8,905 nt of DNA, taken from positions 1-8,905 of the forward strand of contig SKZS01000046.1 of the NCBI GenBank assembly GCA_007127255.1, in the 5' to 3' direction. The position numbers were made by a program, and so were the translations under genes. Shown in pieces: positions 1-6,327 of this stretch. Source of the stretch: Syntrophomonadaceae bacterium. GTDB taxonomy: Bacteria; Bacillota; Dethiobacteria; DTU022. Numbering within the stretch: the first letter of the stretch is position 1; every line of letters starts with the position of its first letter. The notes under the pieces were generated by a model. It saw nothing but the letters and a program-made list of their open reading frames with translations. It searched no databases and was not told the DNA's origin.

Positions 1-74
1 ATGCTGCCGGGCGGATGCAGGAAGCTGTAACATTGTTAACAGATAAGGTTGTGAAAACTGATGCCGATAATTGA
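1..74 (+). CDS. 3' end of V-type ATPase G/H-like peripheral stalk subunit (partial)
   Basis: An open frame enters from the left edge (codons from position 3) and ends at TGA 72-74, giving about 23 C-terminal residues. They include AGRMQEAV and TDKVVK followed by a short hydrophilic tail. Small A/V-ATPase G/H stalk subunits (NtpF in Enterococcus, AhaH in archaea) typically end in a helix with an A-x-R-x-x-x-A-V-x-L-I-x-x-x-V-V-K pattern, which fits. That subunit would pair with E in the peripheral stalk that keeps the A/B head from turning. The position directly before subunit I is the usual place for this gene. The frame overlaps the subunit I start by 14 nt, which suggests translational coupling. 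The identification rests on few residues plus context, so it is moderate. The other two forward frames at the edge close early, at 28-30 and 44-46. Confidence 0.6.
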   Translation, partial: AAGRMQEAVTLLTDKVVKTDADN

Positions 75-2013
75 GATGAAAAAGGTATTTCTGTTAGGGC
101 ACCGGCAGGAAAGAGATAAAATATTTAACCTCCTTCACAACCTGGGTAGCGTTGAAATGGTTGATGTGAAATCCGGGGAAGCGTGGGATGAGTTTCAAGC
201 TCTTTTAGAGCCCGATCAACCTCCCGAGAATATCTCGCAAATAGATACGACCCGGAGTGACATTCGATATTGTCTTGATTTTTTCCAACGTTATTTTCCG
301 GTGAAAAAAACCTTTATCCAGCAGTTTACCGGCGGCAAGTTGGAATTGAGCGAAGATCAGTTCACAGAATACATCGAGTCCCTACACAGGGCGGACGAAA
401 TCTATGGCTCCTGCCGTCAGGTGGAAGACAAACTGGCCCGGATCCGTAATGAAATAACTCAGGCTAATAACCTGATTGCAGAACTTGAGCCCTGGGAATC
501 GCTTGATTTGCCCCTGGAGCTTGTTAAAGATGGCAGTTACGCTGTTATGGGGCTCTATACTGTTCCCCGGGATAATGCTTTAGAGCTGCAGGAAAGTCTC
601 GCAGAAAATGTTTCGAATTATTACCTGAAAGAAGTAACTTTTGATAATGAGTTTATGTATTTCTTCTATGCCGGTCTCTCTGAAGAAAGAGCAGCCCAGG
701 CTGACGTATTTAAGGAAAACGCAGTAACTGAAGTAAACTTCTCTCAACTAAGCGGGTCCCCGGCAGAAAACATAGCATCGTTGCATAAACAACTGGATGA
801 TCTTGAAGAAGAAAGGGCTTCCATTTTAAGAGAGATTGAAAGCCTCCTGGAGCACCGGCCAATGCTGATGGCCTGTTATGATTACATAGATAATGAATAT
901 AAGAAGCATGATGCGGTGTCTAATTTGGCCCGGACTGAAAACAGTTTTTTGCTTGAAGGCTGGGTCCCGGCTCCGGTTTTAAAGGATCTGGAAAATACTG
1001 TAGATGAAAAAACCGAAACAGCGGTGCTTACCTCCAGGGATCCCGGCGAGAAAGAAAATGTTCCGGTATTGTTGCATAATCGAGGACCTGCAGAAGCCTA
1101 TGAAGTAGTTACCAAGCTTTTTAGCACACCCCAAAGGCGTGAAGTTGACCCAACACCTTTCATGGCTCCTTTTTTCTTCATTTTCTTTGGTATTTGCCTC
1201 GGTGATGCCGGCTACGGAATACTTTTAGGTCTGCTTGCTGTTTACTTTACCCGCCAGCTAAGAATTGGAGAAAGTGGAAAACAACTTCTCAAGCTATTAC
1301 TACTGGGCGGGATTTCCTCAATTATATTTGGAATTCTATTCGGCGGTTACTTTGGTGATTTGATTAAATTACCGCCGCTCTGGTTTGATCCTCTTGATCA
1401 ACCGATGCAGATGCTATATTACTGCTTTGCCATTGGCCTGGTGCATATCTACTTTGGAATGGGTGTGCAGGCTTATCGTAATATCAAGGCCGGTAAGCCT
1501 CTTAGTGCGTTATTTGACCAGGGTTTCTGGTTTATTTTTTTAAACGGTTTAATCTTGCTCCTGCTTCCAGGCTTTGAAACAGCAGCCCAGTGGATAGCTA
1601 TTGGTGGCGGGGCAGGATTGGTCCTGACCCAGGGGCGCAGCCAAAGCGGCCTGGTCTTGAAATTTTTAAGCGGCTTACTAAGCCTGTATAACATAACCGG
1701 TTACCTGAGTGATGTTCTTTCTTACTCGCGACTTCTTGCCCTGGGTCTGGCTACCGGAGTTATAGCTGTAGCCATAAACTCCATGGGTGAAATGGTCGGA
1801 GGCGGGGTTGTCGGCACAGTGATTTTGAGCATCATATTGCTTGGCGGGCATTCTTTTAACATAATAATTAGCGCCCTCAGTTCATATGTTCATACCAGCC
1901 GTTTGCAGTATGTTGAGTTTTTCGGCAAATTTTTTGAAGGTGGCGGCAAACCATTTAAACCTTTTGGGAAGAGCGCCAGCTATGTTGATGTAATTAAGCC
2001 TGAAGAAGGATAA
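61..2013 (+). CDS. ntpI: V-type ATPase subunit I (a-type membrane stator)
   Basis: This 650-residue protein has the usual size for subunit I. It anchors the peripheral stalks and provides the ion half-channels beside the K ring. Residues 1 to about 355 are a cytoplasmic domain with charged helical stretches that look coiled-coil (about 110-145 and 240-285). From about 365 onward I count roughly seven hydrophobic segments. Family signatures are visible: DPTPFMAPFFF at 363-373 with GDAGYG at 381-386, YSRLLALGLA at 555-564 and TSRLQYVEFFGKFF at 612-625. R557 and R614 match the two conserved membrane arginines of the family, one of which faces the ring carboxylate. The ATG at 61 gives the family-like N-terminus MPIIEMKKV. 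Its ribosome site is weak (AAGG at 45-48), consistent with reinitiation from the overlapping upstream gene. An alternative ATG at 76 is possible. The 55-nt gap to K is the longest in the operon. Confidence 0.95.
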   Translation: MPIIEMKKVFLLGHRQERDKIFNLLHNLGSVEMVDVKSGEAWDEFQALLEPDQPPENISQIDTTRSDIRYCLDFFQRYFPVKKTFIQQFTGGKLELSEDQFTEYIESLHRADEIYGSCRQVEDKLARIRNEITQANNLIAELEPWESLDLPLELVKDGSYAVMGLYTVPRDNALELQESLAENVSNYYLKEVTFDNEFMYFFYAGLSEERAAQADVFKENAVTEVNFSQLSGSPAENIASLHKQLDDLEEERASILREIESLLEHRPMLMACYDYIDNEYKKHDAVSNLARTENSFLLEGWVPAPVLKDLENTVDEKTETAVLTSRDPGEKENVPVLLHNRGPAEAYEVVTKLFSTPQRREVDPTPFMAPFFFIFFGICLGDAGYGILLGLLAVYFTRQLRIGESGKQLLKLLLLGGISSIIFGILFGGYFGDLIKLPPLWFDPLDQPMQMLYYCFAIGLVHIYFGMGVQAYRNIKAGKPLSALFDQGFWFIFLNGLILLLLPGFETAAQWIAIGGGAGLVLTQGRSQSGLVLKFLSGLLSLYNITGYLSDVLSYSRLLALGLATGVIAVAINSMGEMVGGGVVGTVILSIILLGGHSFNIIISALSSYVHTSRLQYVEFFGKFFEGGGKPFKPFGKSASYVDVIKPEEG

Positions 2014-2051
2014 AAACTATAAGGATAAGAAAATACATTTTGACTGAACAA

Positions 2052-2060
2052 AAAGGGAGG
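2052..2060 (+). promoter_or_regulatory. Strong ribosome binding site for subunit K
   Basis: AAAGGGAGG lies 8 nt before the ATG at 2069. It is one of the best Shine-Dalgarno matches in the window and sits in a non-coding gap rather than inside the previous gene, so K can be translated independently of I. Confidence 0.8.
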
Positions 2061-2068
2061 CTTTAAAA

Positions 2069-2548
2069 ATGACAGGAACTGAAATAGCACTTATAGGGGC
2101 GGCACTGGCAGTAGGTCTTGCCGGCATCGGCTCGGCAATCGGGGTAGGTATAGTCGGCCAAAGTGCTGCCGGCCTGGTAACCGAGGACCCTGACAAGTTT
2201 GGACAAACTTTGCTCCTGCAAGCTTTACCCGGGACCCAGGGTATCTATGGTTTGCTGGCCGGATTCTTGATTATGCAGGAAGTAGGAGTAATAGGTGATG
2301 CCCCGATGTTAGTCTTGGAATCGGCCCAGGGATATGCCTTTTTAATGGCTTCAATCCCTATTGCCATAGTTGGCCTTGTTTCCGGAATTTACCAGGGCAG
2401 GGTTTCCGGAGCTGCTGTAGGCCTGGTAGCGAAGAGACCTGAAGAGCTTGGTAAAGGGATTGTTTATGCTGTAATGGTCGAAACTTATGCAGTGTTGGCT
2501 CTGCTGGCCACAATTCTGCTGCTTTTTGGTATAGATGTAAACGGGTAA
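2069..2548 (+). CDS. ntpK: V-type ATPase subunit K, 16-kDa proteolipid (rotor ring)
   Basis: This 159-residue, very hydrophobic protein forms the rotating ion-carrying ring. It has four membrane helices (about 5-30, 47-71, 88-112 and 129-154) as two tandem hairpins. Residues 19-67 align with 102-150 at a constant offset of 83, including the GLV and P-x-x-x-G positions. In the first hairpin the ion carboxylate is replaced (G55 in LPGTQGIYG), while the second keeps it (E138 in VETYA). This is the duplicated 16-kDa form with one carboxylate per four helices, as in Enterococcus NtpK (156 residues) and unlike the single-hairpin ring protein of Thermus. Residues L53, T56, Q57, Q109 and E138 match the Na+ ligands known from the E. 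hirae ring (L61, T64, Q65, Q110, E139), and Y60 matches its Y68. Na+ specificity is therefore predicted but not proven. The start is well supported by its ribosome site. Confidence 0.96.
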   Translation: MTGTEIALIGAALAVGLAGIGSAIGVGIVGQSAAGLVTEDPDKFGQTLLLQALPGTQGIYGLLAGFLIMQEVGVIGDAPMLVLESAQGYAFLMASIPIAIVGLVSGIYQGRVSGAAVGLVAKRPEELGKGIVYAVMVETYAVLALLATILLLFGIDVNG

Positions 2549-2561
2549 AGGACGTCGGCAC

Positions 2562-2568
2562 AAAGGAG
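2562..2568 (+). promoter_or_regulatory. Ribosome binding site fixing the subunit E start
   Basis: AAAGGAG ends at 2568, 8 nt before GTG 2577. An in-frame GTG at 2568 overlaps the last base of this site, so it cannot use it. This decides the start in favour of 2577. Confidence 0.75.
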
Positions 2569-2576
2569 TGAAAAGC

Positions 2577-3179
2577 GTGAAAGAGGGAGCAGAAAAAATT
2601 ACTCAACGTATTTTGGACGATGCACAAGCCCGTGCCGACTCCATAAAAGCTGAAGCTTCAGAAAAAGCCAAGGCTGTTGAAGATGAAGCCAGGAAAAGAG
2701 CAGAACGTAAAAAAGAGGAGCTTCTTGAGCAGGCTGGCAAAGATGCTGAAGAGCAAAAAAGAAGGATCCTTGGTGTGGCCCAGCTAGAAGCACGCAAAGA
2801 ATTGCTGGCAGCCAAGCAGGAAATGATAGAAGAGGCATTTCAAAAATCCCTCGATCAGCTAACTTCCATGGATGAGAAACCATACCTTGCTATAATCCGC
2901 GAGATGCTTCTTAATCTAGTAGAAAGCGGGAATGAAACAGTAATTTTCTCTGCCCGTGATTTGGAGATAATTTCAGATGGTTTTTGGAAGGATGTTAACA
3001 AAGCCCTTGTAGATAAAGGCAAAGAAGGTAATCTAAAACTTTCCAGGGAAAGCAGGGAGATTAAGGGCGGCTTTATTCTCCAGGCCGGCGGGGTTGAGAT
3101 GAACTGTTCTTTTGAAGCTTTGCTGGAGGAAAAGAGAGATCAACTGGAAACTGAAGTGGCCAATATACTTTTTGAATAA
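2577..3179 (+). CDS. atpE: V-type ATPase subunit E (peripheral stalk)
   Basis: This 200-residue protein is the usual size for subunit E, which pairs with the G/H-like subunit to form the peripheral stalk and grips the top of the A/B head. Residues 1 to about 95 are highly charged and rich in Ala, Glu, Lys and Arg, with a long helical pattern (for example EDEARKRAERKKEELLEQ). From about 100 onward the protein becomes a mixed globular domain with a Gly-rich segment, KGGFILQAGGVEMN, typical of the C-terminal fold. The start is GTG at 2577, chosen because AAAGGAG lies 8 nt upstream. A start at GTG 2568 would add three residues but overlaps that ribosome site. It follows K after 28 nt and ends 38 nt before C. 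The symbol follows V/A-type naming and is not the F-type atpE. Confidence 0.93.
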   Translation: MKEGAEKITQRILDDAQARADSIKAEASEKAKAVEDEARKRAERKKEELLEQAGKDAEEQKRRILGVAQLEARKELLAAKQEMIEEAFQKSLDQLTSMDEKPYLAIIREMLLNLVESGNETVIFSARDLEIISDGFWKDVNKALVDKGKEGNLKLSRESREIKGGFILQAGGVEMNCSFEALLEEKRDQLETEVANILFE

Positions 3180-3205
3180 AGGAAAGCTTTCCTCCAGGAA
3201 AGGAG
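3180..3205 (+). promoter_or_regulatory. Self-complementary E-C junction overlapping the subunit C ribosome site
   Basis: The gap after the E stop holds AGGAAAG (3180-3186), its complement CTTTCCT (3187-3193), then a second AGGAAAG (3196-3202) that forms part of the AAAGGAG ribosome site (3199-3205). The first two form a perfect 14-base palindrome. The middle element can pair with either flank: with the upstream copy (5 bp, loop AGCT), or with the downstream copy (CTTTCC with GGAAAG, 4-nt loop), which would bury the ribosome site. The sequence is seen directly; a regulatory role is inference. Confidence 0.4.
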
Positions 3206-3217
3206 AGCAAAAAGCAA

Positions 3218-4222
3218 ATGCCCATTGATGATACTATTTACGCTTACTCGGTTGGACGAGTGCGGGCACTGGAAACACGGTTGCTTGATCAAAGCCGTTT
3301 TGAACGCATGATTGATGCCGCTTCCGGAGAAGAAGCACTAAAAGTGCTATCTGAAACGGATTATGCTGCTGCAGTGACAGAATTGAATGATGTTCATGAT
3401 TTTGAATATATGCTTTCGGCAGAGCTAAAAAACATTTTCGATTTGATCAGGGATATCAGCCCCAGACCAGAGATGATCGCCACCCTGGCTCTGCGCTATG
3501 ATGTACATAACTTAAAAGTTTTATTCAAAGCCAAGTACCTGGGAGTCAAAACAGATCTATTGATACCTGTCGGAACAGTGGATCTTAATAAGCTTGAATA
3601 TGCAGTTAATGAAGATGATTACCGGGATTTTCCGGGAGATCTCAGGCAGGCCGCGGAAAATATAAATGAAGATTTTTTGGTGAATCGTGATCCCCAGATT
3701 ATTGATCTAATATTGGACCAGGTTCTTTACAAACAGCTGATTACTTTAGCCGGTGAATACAACTCAGCATTTCTTGAAGGTTTATTTATCAGGCAGATCG
3801 ATTTAACTAACCTGAAGACATTAATTCGGGTTAAGCGGATGGGCCTTGATAGAGAGTTTCTAAAGAAAGTGCTATTGCCGCATGGCTCCCTGCCTGCAGA
3901 CCGCTTAATCAGCTTAACTGATGAACCCCTGGAATCTATGATCACCGCTCTCAATATGAGCGAGTATGCAGATCTTATCGAGGAAGGGGTCCGGGAGTGG
4001 TTGGAAAAAGGAACCGCTTCCCGTTTTGAAAAGCTTGCTGATGATTATATAACTGCATATTTGAAAAAGGGCAAATGGAAAGCTTTTGCCCTGGAGCCCC
4101 TGGTTGGTTATCTGTGGGCTAAAGAAATTGAGATAAAAAATATCCGCATAGTTATGGTCGGTAAGATTAACCAGTTACCTGCCGAAGCGATCAAGGAGCG
4201 AATACGCAATGTCTACCTATAA
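3218..4222 (+). CDS. atpC: V-type ATPase subunit C (d-type rotor adaptor)
   Basis: This 334-residue protein matches the family's usual length. Subunit C is the funnel-shaped adaptor sitting on the K ring and receiving the D-F shaft, so it couples ATP-driven rotation to ion movement. The N-terminus carries the family pattern YAYSVGRVRALETRLLD (9-25) followed by FERMIDA. The rest is mostly helical and soluble with no membrane segment. The three-fold repeated helical organisation known for the family is compatible with repeated D/N-L-x-x-L-x-x-K stretches such as HNLKVLFKAKYLG and TNLKTLIRVKRMG, and the C-terminal KEIEIKNIRIVMVGK is typical. The ATG at 3218 is 12 nt from the AAAGGAG site (3199-3205), rather longer than for the other genes. 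The last 14 nt overlap subunit F. Confidence 0.95.
   Translation: MPIDDTIYAYSVGRVRALETRLLDQSRFERMIDAASGEEALKVLSETDYAAAVTELNDVHDFEYMLSAELKNIFDLIRDISPRPEMIATLALRYDVHNLKVLFKAKYLGVKTDLLIPVGTVDLNKLEYAVNEDDYRDFPGDLRQAAENINEDFLVNRDPQIIDLILDQVLYKQLITLAGEYNSAFLEGLFIRQIDLTNLKTLIRVKRMGLDREFLKKVLLPHGSLPADRLISLTDEPLESMITALNMSEYADLIEEGVREWLEKGTASRFEKLADDYITAYLKKGKWKAFALEPLVGYLWAKEIEIKNIRIVMVGKINQLPAEAIKERIRNVYL
4193..4198 (+). promoter_or_regulatory. Ribosome binding site for subunit F, inside atpC
   Basis: AAGGAG lies within the last codons of atpC (encoding Lys-Glu) with 10 nt to ATG 4209. Together with the 14-nt gene overlap it supports coupled translation of C and F. Confidence 0.75.
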
Positions 4223-4538
4223 AATAGCTGTGATTGGAGACAAAGATTCTATCCTTGGATTTAAAACTATTGGTGTGGAAACATTTCCGGTAACCAGCAG
4301 TGAAGCAGCTTTGAGTTCCCTAAAAAAGCTGGTCTCAGAAAACTACGGGGTTATATTTATAACTGAAGAGCTGGCCCGTGAATTAGAAGATATTATAAAT
4401 GATTTGAACAAACGCTATTTGCCTGCAGTTGTTTTGATTCCAAACAGCAAGGGTACTTTGGGTATAGGTATTCAGCAAATAAAAAAGAATGTTGAAAAAG
4501 CAATCGGCGCAGATATTCTTTTCAGGAAAGAAGGTTGA
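4209..4538 (+). CDS. atpF: V-type ATPase subunit F (central shaft)
   Basis: This small 109-residue soluble protein has the size and pattern of subunit F (called NtpG in Enterococcus), which binds the D subunit in the central rotor shaft and can modulate ATPase activity. The N-terminus YKIAVIGDKDSILGFKTIGV (4-23) is the diagnostic first strand and helix of its Rossmann-like fold. YGVIFITEELA (46-56) and PAVVLIPNSKG (72-82) supply further strands, and the C-terminal helix IQQIKKNVEKAIG is the part that contacts D. It starts inside the end of atpC and its stop is only 4 nt before the atpA start. The last codons (Arg-Lys-Glu-Gly) contain the atpA ribosome site. The symbol follows V/A-type naming; it is unrelated to F-type AtpF. 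Confidence 0.93.
   Translation: MSTYKIAVIGDKDSILGFKTIGVETFPVTSSEAALSSLKKLVSENYGVIFITEELARELEDIINDLNKRYLPAVVLIPNSKGTLGIGIQQIKKNVEKAIGADILFRKEG
4530..4534 (+). promoter_or_regulatory. Ribosome binding site fixing a TTG start for atpA
   Basis: GAAGG inside the last codons of atpF is followed after 8 nt by TTG at 4543. No ATG or GTG lies nearby in frame: the upstream ATG (4489) is deep in atpF, and the next one (4597) would delete the conserved N-terminal strand. Confidence 0.75.
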
Positions 4539-4542
4539 TAAC

Positions 4543-6327
4543 TTGGATGTTGGCAGGATAATAAAAGTTTCCGGTCCTCTTGTCGTAGCAGATCAAATGG
4601 GCGATGCCCGTATGTATGATATGGTCAGGGTTAGCGATGCCCGCTTGATGGGAGAGGTTATAGAGTTGCACGGAGATCGGGCCTCCATACAGGTATATGA
4701 GGAAACAGGGGGGATAGGACCCGGAGAATCGGTTTATTTAACCGGGGAACCGCTAAGCGTTGAACTGGGGCCCGGTTTGATTGAAGCGATATTTGACGGA
4801 GTACAGCGTCCGCTGGATTCTATCAGAGAACAGGTTGGGGACTATATAACCCGCGGAGTCGAAGTAAGCCCTTTGGACCGTGAGCGCAAGTGGGACTTTG
4901 TTCCCAAAGTTAAGGAAGGCGATAAAGTTCAGGCCGGCGACATAATCGGTACCGTTCAGGAGACAACCCTGGTTGAGCATCGCATAATGGTGCCCCCTGA
5001 CAGTCCTGATGGAACAGTAAAAGAAATTAAAAGTGGCGAGGCAACAGTAACTGATGTGGTGGCAAAGATCGAAACCGATAGCGGTTTGGTTGAAGTCAAA
5101 ATGATGCAGCGCTGGCCAATCCGGGTGGGGCGTCCATACAAGGAAAAAATGGGCCCTCATATTCCTATGATTACCGGTCAGCGTATTATCGATACTTTCT
5201 TCCCGGTTGCCAAGGGAGGCACAGCCTGTATACCGGGACCCTTTGGCAGCGGGAAAACAGTTACACAGCACCAGTTGGCCAAGTGGGCTGATGCTGAAAT
5301 AGTGGTTTATATTGGCTGCGGTGAGCGCGGCAATGAAATGACCGATGTGCTGATGGAATTCCCTGAATTAAAAGATCCCCAGTCAGGCGAACCTTTGATG
5401 AAACGCACCGTACTTATTGCCAATACCTCCAACATGCCTGTGGCCGCCCGTGAGGCTTCAATTTATACCGGAATTACCATAGCTGAGTACTTCAGAGATA
5501 TGGGTTACAGTGTCGCTTTAATGGCCGACTCTACCTCACGCTGGGCTGAAGCTTTGCGTGAAATGTCCGGACGCCTTGAAGAAATGCCCGGTGAGGAAGG
5601 TTACCCTGCTTACCTTGGTTCCCGTCTGGCCGATTTCTATGAGCGTTCGGGGCGGACTATATGTCTCAGTAATGAAGAGAGAGAAGGTGCCCTTACCCTG
5701 GTTGGAGCCGTATCTCCTCCCGGTGGTGACTTGTCAGAGCCGGTATCGCAGGCTACACTGCGTATTGTAAAAGTGTTCTGGGGCCTGGATGCTTCTCTTG
5801 CTTATCGCCGGCACTTTCCGGCGATTAACTGGTTGCTCAGCTATTCTCTCTACCTGGAAAACGTTGCTGAATACTTTAGCGATACTTTAGGCGAACAGTG
5901 GAACAATATGCGTCGTGAAGCGATGCGCTTATTACAGGAAGAATCTGAACTGGAAGAAATCGTTCGCCTGGTCGGGGTGGATGCCCTTTCGGCAAGAGAA
6001 AGGTTAACTTTAGAGACCGCTAAATCACTGCGGGAGGATTTTCTGCACCAGAACGCTATGCACGAAATTGATACTTACAGCTCTCTGCAAAAACAGTTTG
6101 CCATGATGGATTTAATATTAGCATTTCATCATCAAGCAGCGGCTGTTATTGACAAGGGTGAAATTGATCTGGATCTTGAGAAAATGTTTTCACTTTCAGT
6201 CCGGGAAAGAATTGCCCGGGCCAGGTATATCCCTGAAGATGATCTCAAGGATTTGGAAGGTATCAAAGCGGAAATAAAAGAGCAGATTTCCTCATTAACC
6301 GGTGAAGGAGGAGATGAGGATGCTTAA
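4543..6327 (+). CDS. atpA: V-type ATPase catalytic subunit A
   Basis: This is the catalytic nucleotide-binding subunit; three alternate with three B subunits in the head. From the TTG at 4543 it has 594 residues, close to the 593 I recall for Enterococcus NtpA, and begins DVGRIIKVSGPLVVA as the family does. The ATG at 4489 is rejected because it would add 18 residues unlike the family that overlap atpF. Domains: N-terminal barrel (about 1-75), the A-specific insertion or bulge domain (about 110-200), the nucleotide-binding domain with P-loop GPFGSGKT at 232-239, catalytic E261 and R262 in GCGERGNEM, Walker B region ending MADS (D329), then a C-terminal helical domain. K238, T239, E261 and R262 fall at the same numbers as in E. 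hirae. Nothing is missing. The start is 4 nt after atpF and the end overlaps atpB by 8 nt. A strong stem-loop lies within the gene at 5804-5825. Confidence 0.97.
   Translation: MDVGRIIKVSGPLVVADQMGDARMYDMVRVSDARLMGEVIELHGDRASIQVYEETGGIGPGESVYLTGEPLSVELGPGLIEAIFDGVQRPLDSIREQVGDYITRGVEVSPLDRERKWDFVPKVKEGDKVQAGDIIGTVQETTLVEHRIMVPPDSPDGTVKEIKSGEATVTDVVAKIETDSGLVEVKMMQRWPIRVGRPYKEKMGPHIPMITGQRIIDTFFPVAKGGTACIPGPFGSGKTVTQHQLAKWADAEIVVYIGCGERGNEMTDVLMEFPELKDPQSGEPLMKRTVLIANTSNMPVAAREASIYTGITIAEYFRDMGYSVALMADSTSRWAEALREMSGRLEEMPGEEGYPAYLGSRLADFYERSGRTICLSNEEREGALTLVGAVSPPGGDLSEPVSQATLRIVKVFWGLDASLAYRRHFPAINWLLSYSLYLENVAEYFSDTLGEQWNNMRREAMRLLQEESELEEIVRLVGVDALSARERLTLETAKSLREDFLHQNAMHEIDTYSSLQKQFAMMDLILAFHHQAAAVIDKGEIDLDLEKMFSLSVRERIARARYIPEDDLKDLEGIKAEIKEQISSLTGEGGDEDA
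5804..5825 (+). other. Strong stem-loop sequence within atpA
   Basis: ATCGCCGG at 5804-5811 is perfectly complementary to CCGGCGAT at 5818-5825 across a 6-base loop (CACTTT). The eight-pair, GC-rich stem encodes the conserved stretch around RRHFPAI. There is no T-run after it, so it is not an intrinsic terminator. Whether it has any role in mRNA is unknown. Confidence 0.45.
6305..6311 (+). promoter_or_regulatory. Ribosome binding site for atpB, inside atpA
   Basis: AAGGAGG, within the Gly/Glu-rich last codons of atpA, is a near-perfect Shine-Dalgarno site. Spacing is 8 nt to ATG 6320 but only 2 nt to ATG 6314, and GTG 6302 lies upstream of it. This selects 6320. Confidence 0.85.

Noticed and set aside
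2006..2028. AAGGATAA repeated at 2006-2013 and 2021-2028 around the ntpI stop
   Set aside because: Short A-rich repeat, no dyad or known site; most likely chance.
2568..2570. GTG as a start for subunit E
   Set aside because: It overlaps the AAAGGAG ribosome site; GTG 2577 has the proper 8-nt spacing.
2762..2771. AAGGATCCTT palindrome in atpE
   Set aside because: A ten-base palindrome in coding sequence with no other feature nearby is expected by chance in a window of this size.
4753..5271. A 172-codon open frame on the minus strand opposite atpA
   Set aside because: It lies wholly within the conserved atpA frame, its translation shows no recognisable domain, and no ribosome site or promoter supports it. 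It is a codon-usage shadow.
5804..5825. Stem-loop in atpA as a transcription terminator
   Set aside because: No T-run follows on either strand, and it lies in the middle of an intact essential gene.
6302..6316. GTG 6302 or ATG 6314 as the start of atpB
   Set aside because: GTG 6302 lies upstream of the AAGGAGG site and ATG 6314 is only 2 nt from it. ATG 6320 has ideal spacing and gives the family N-terminus.
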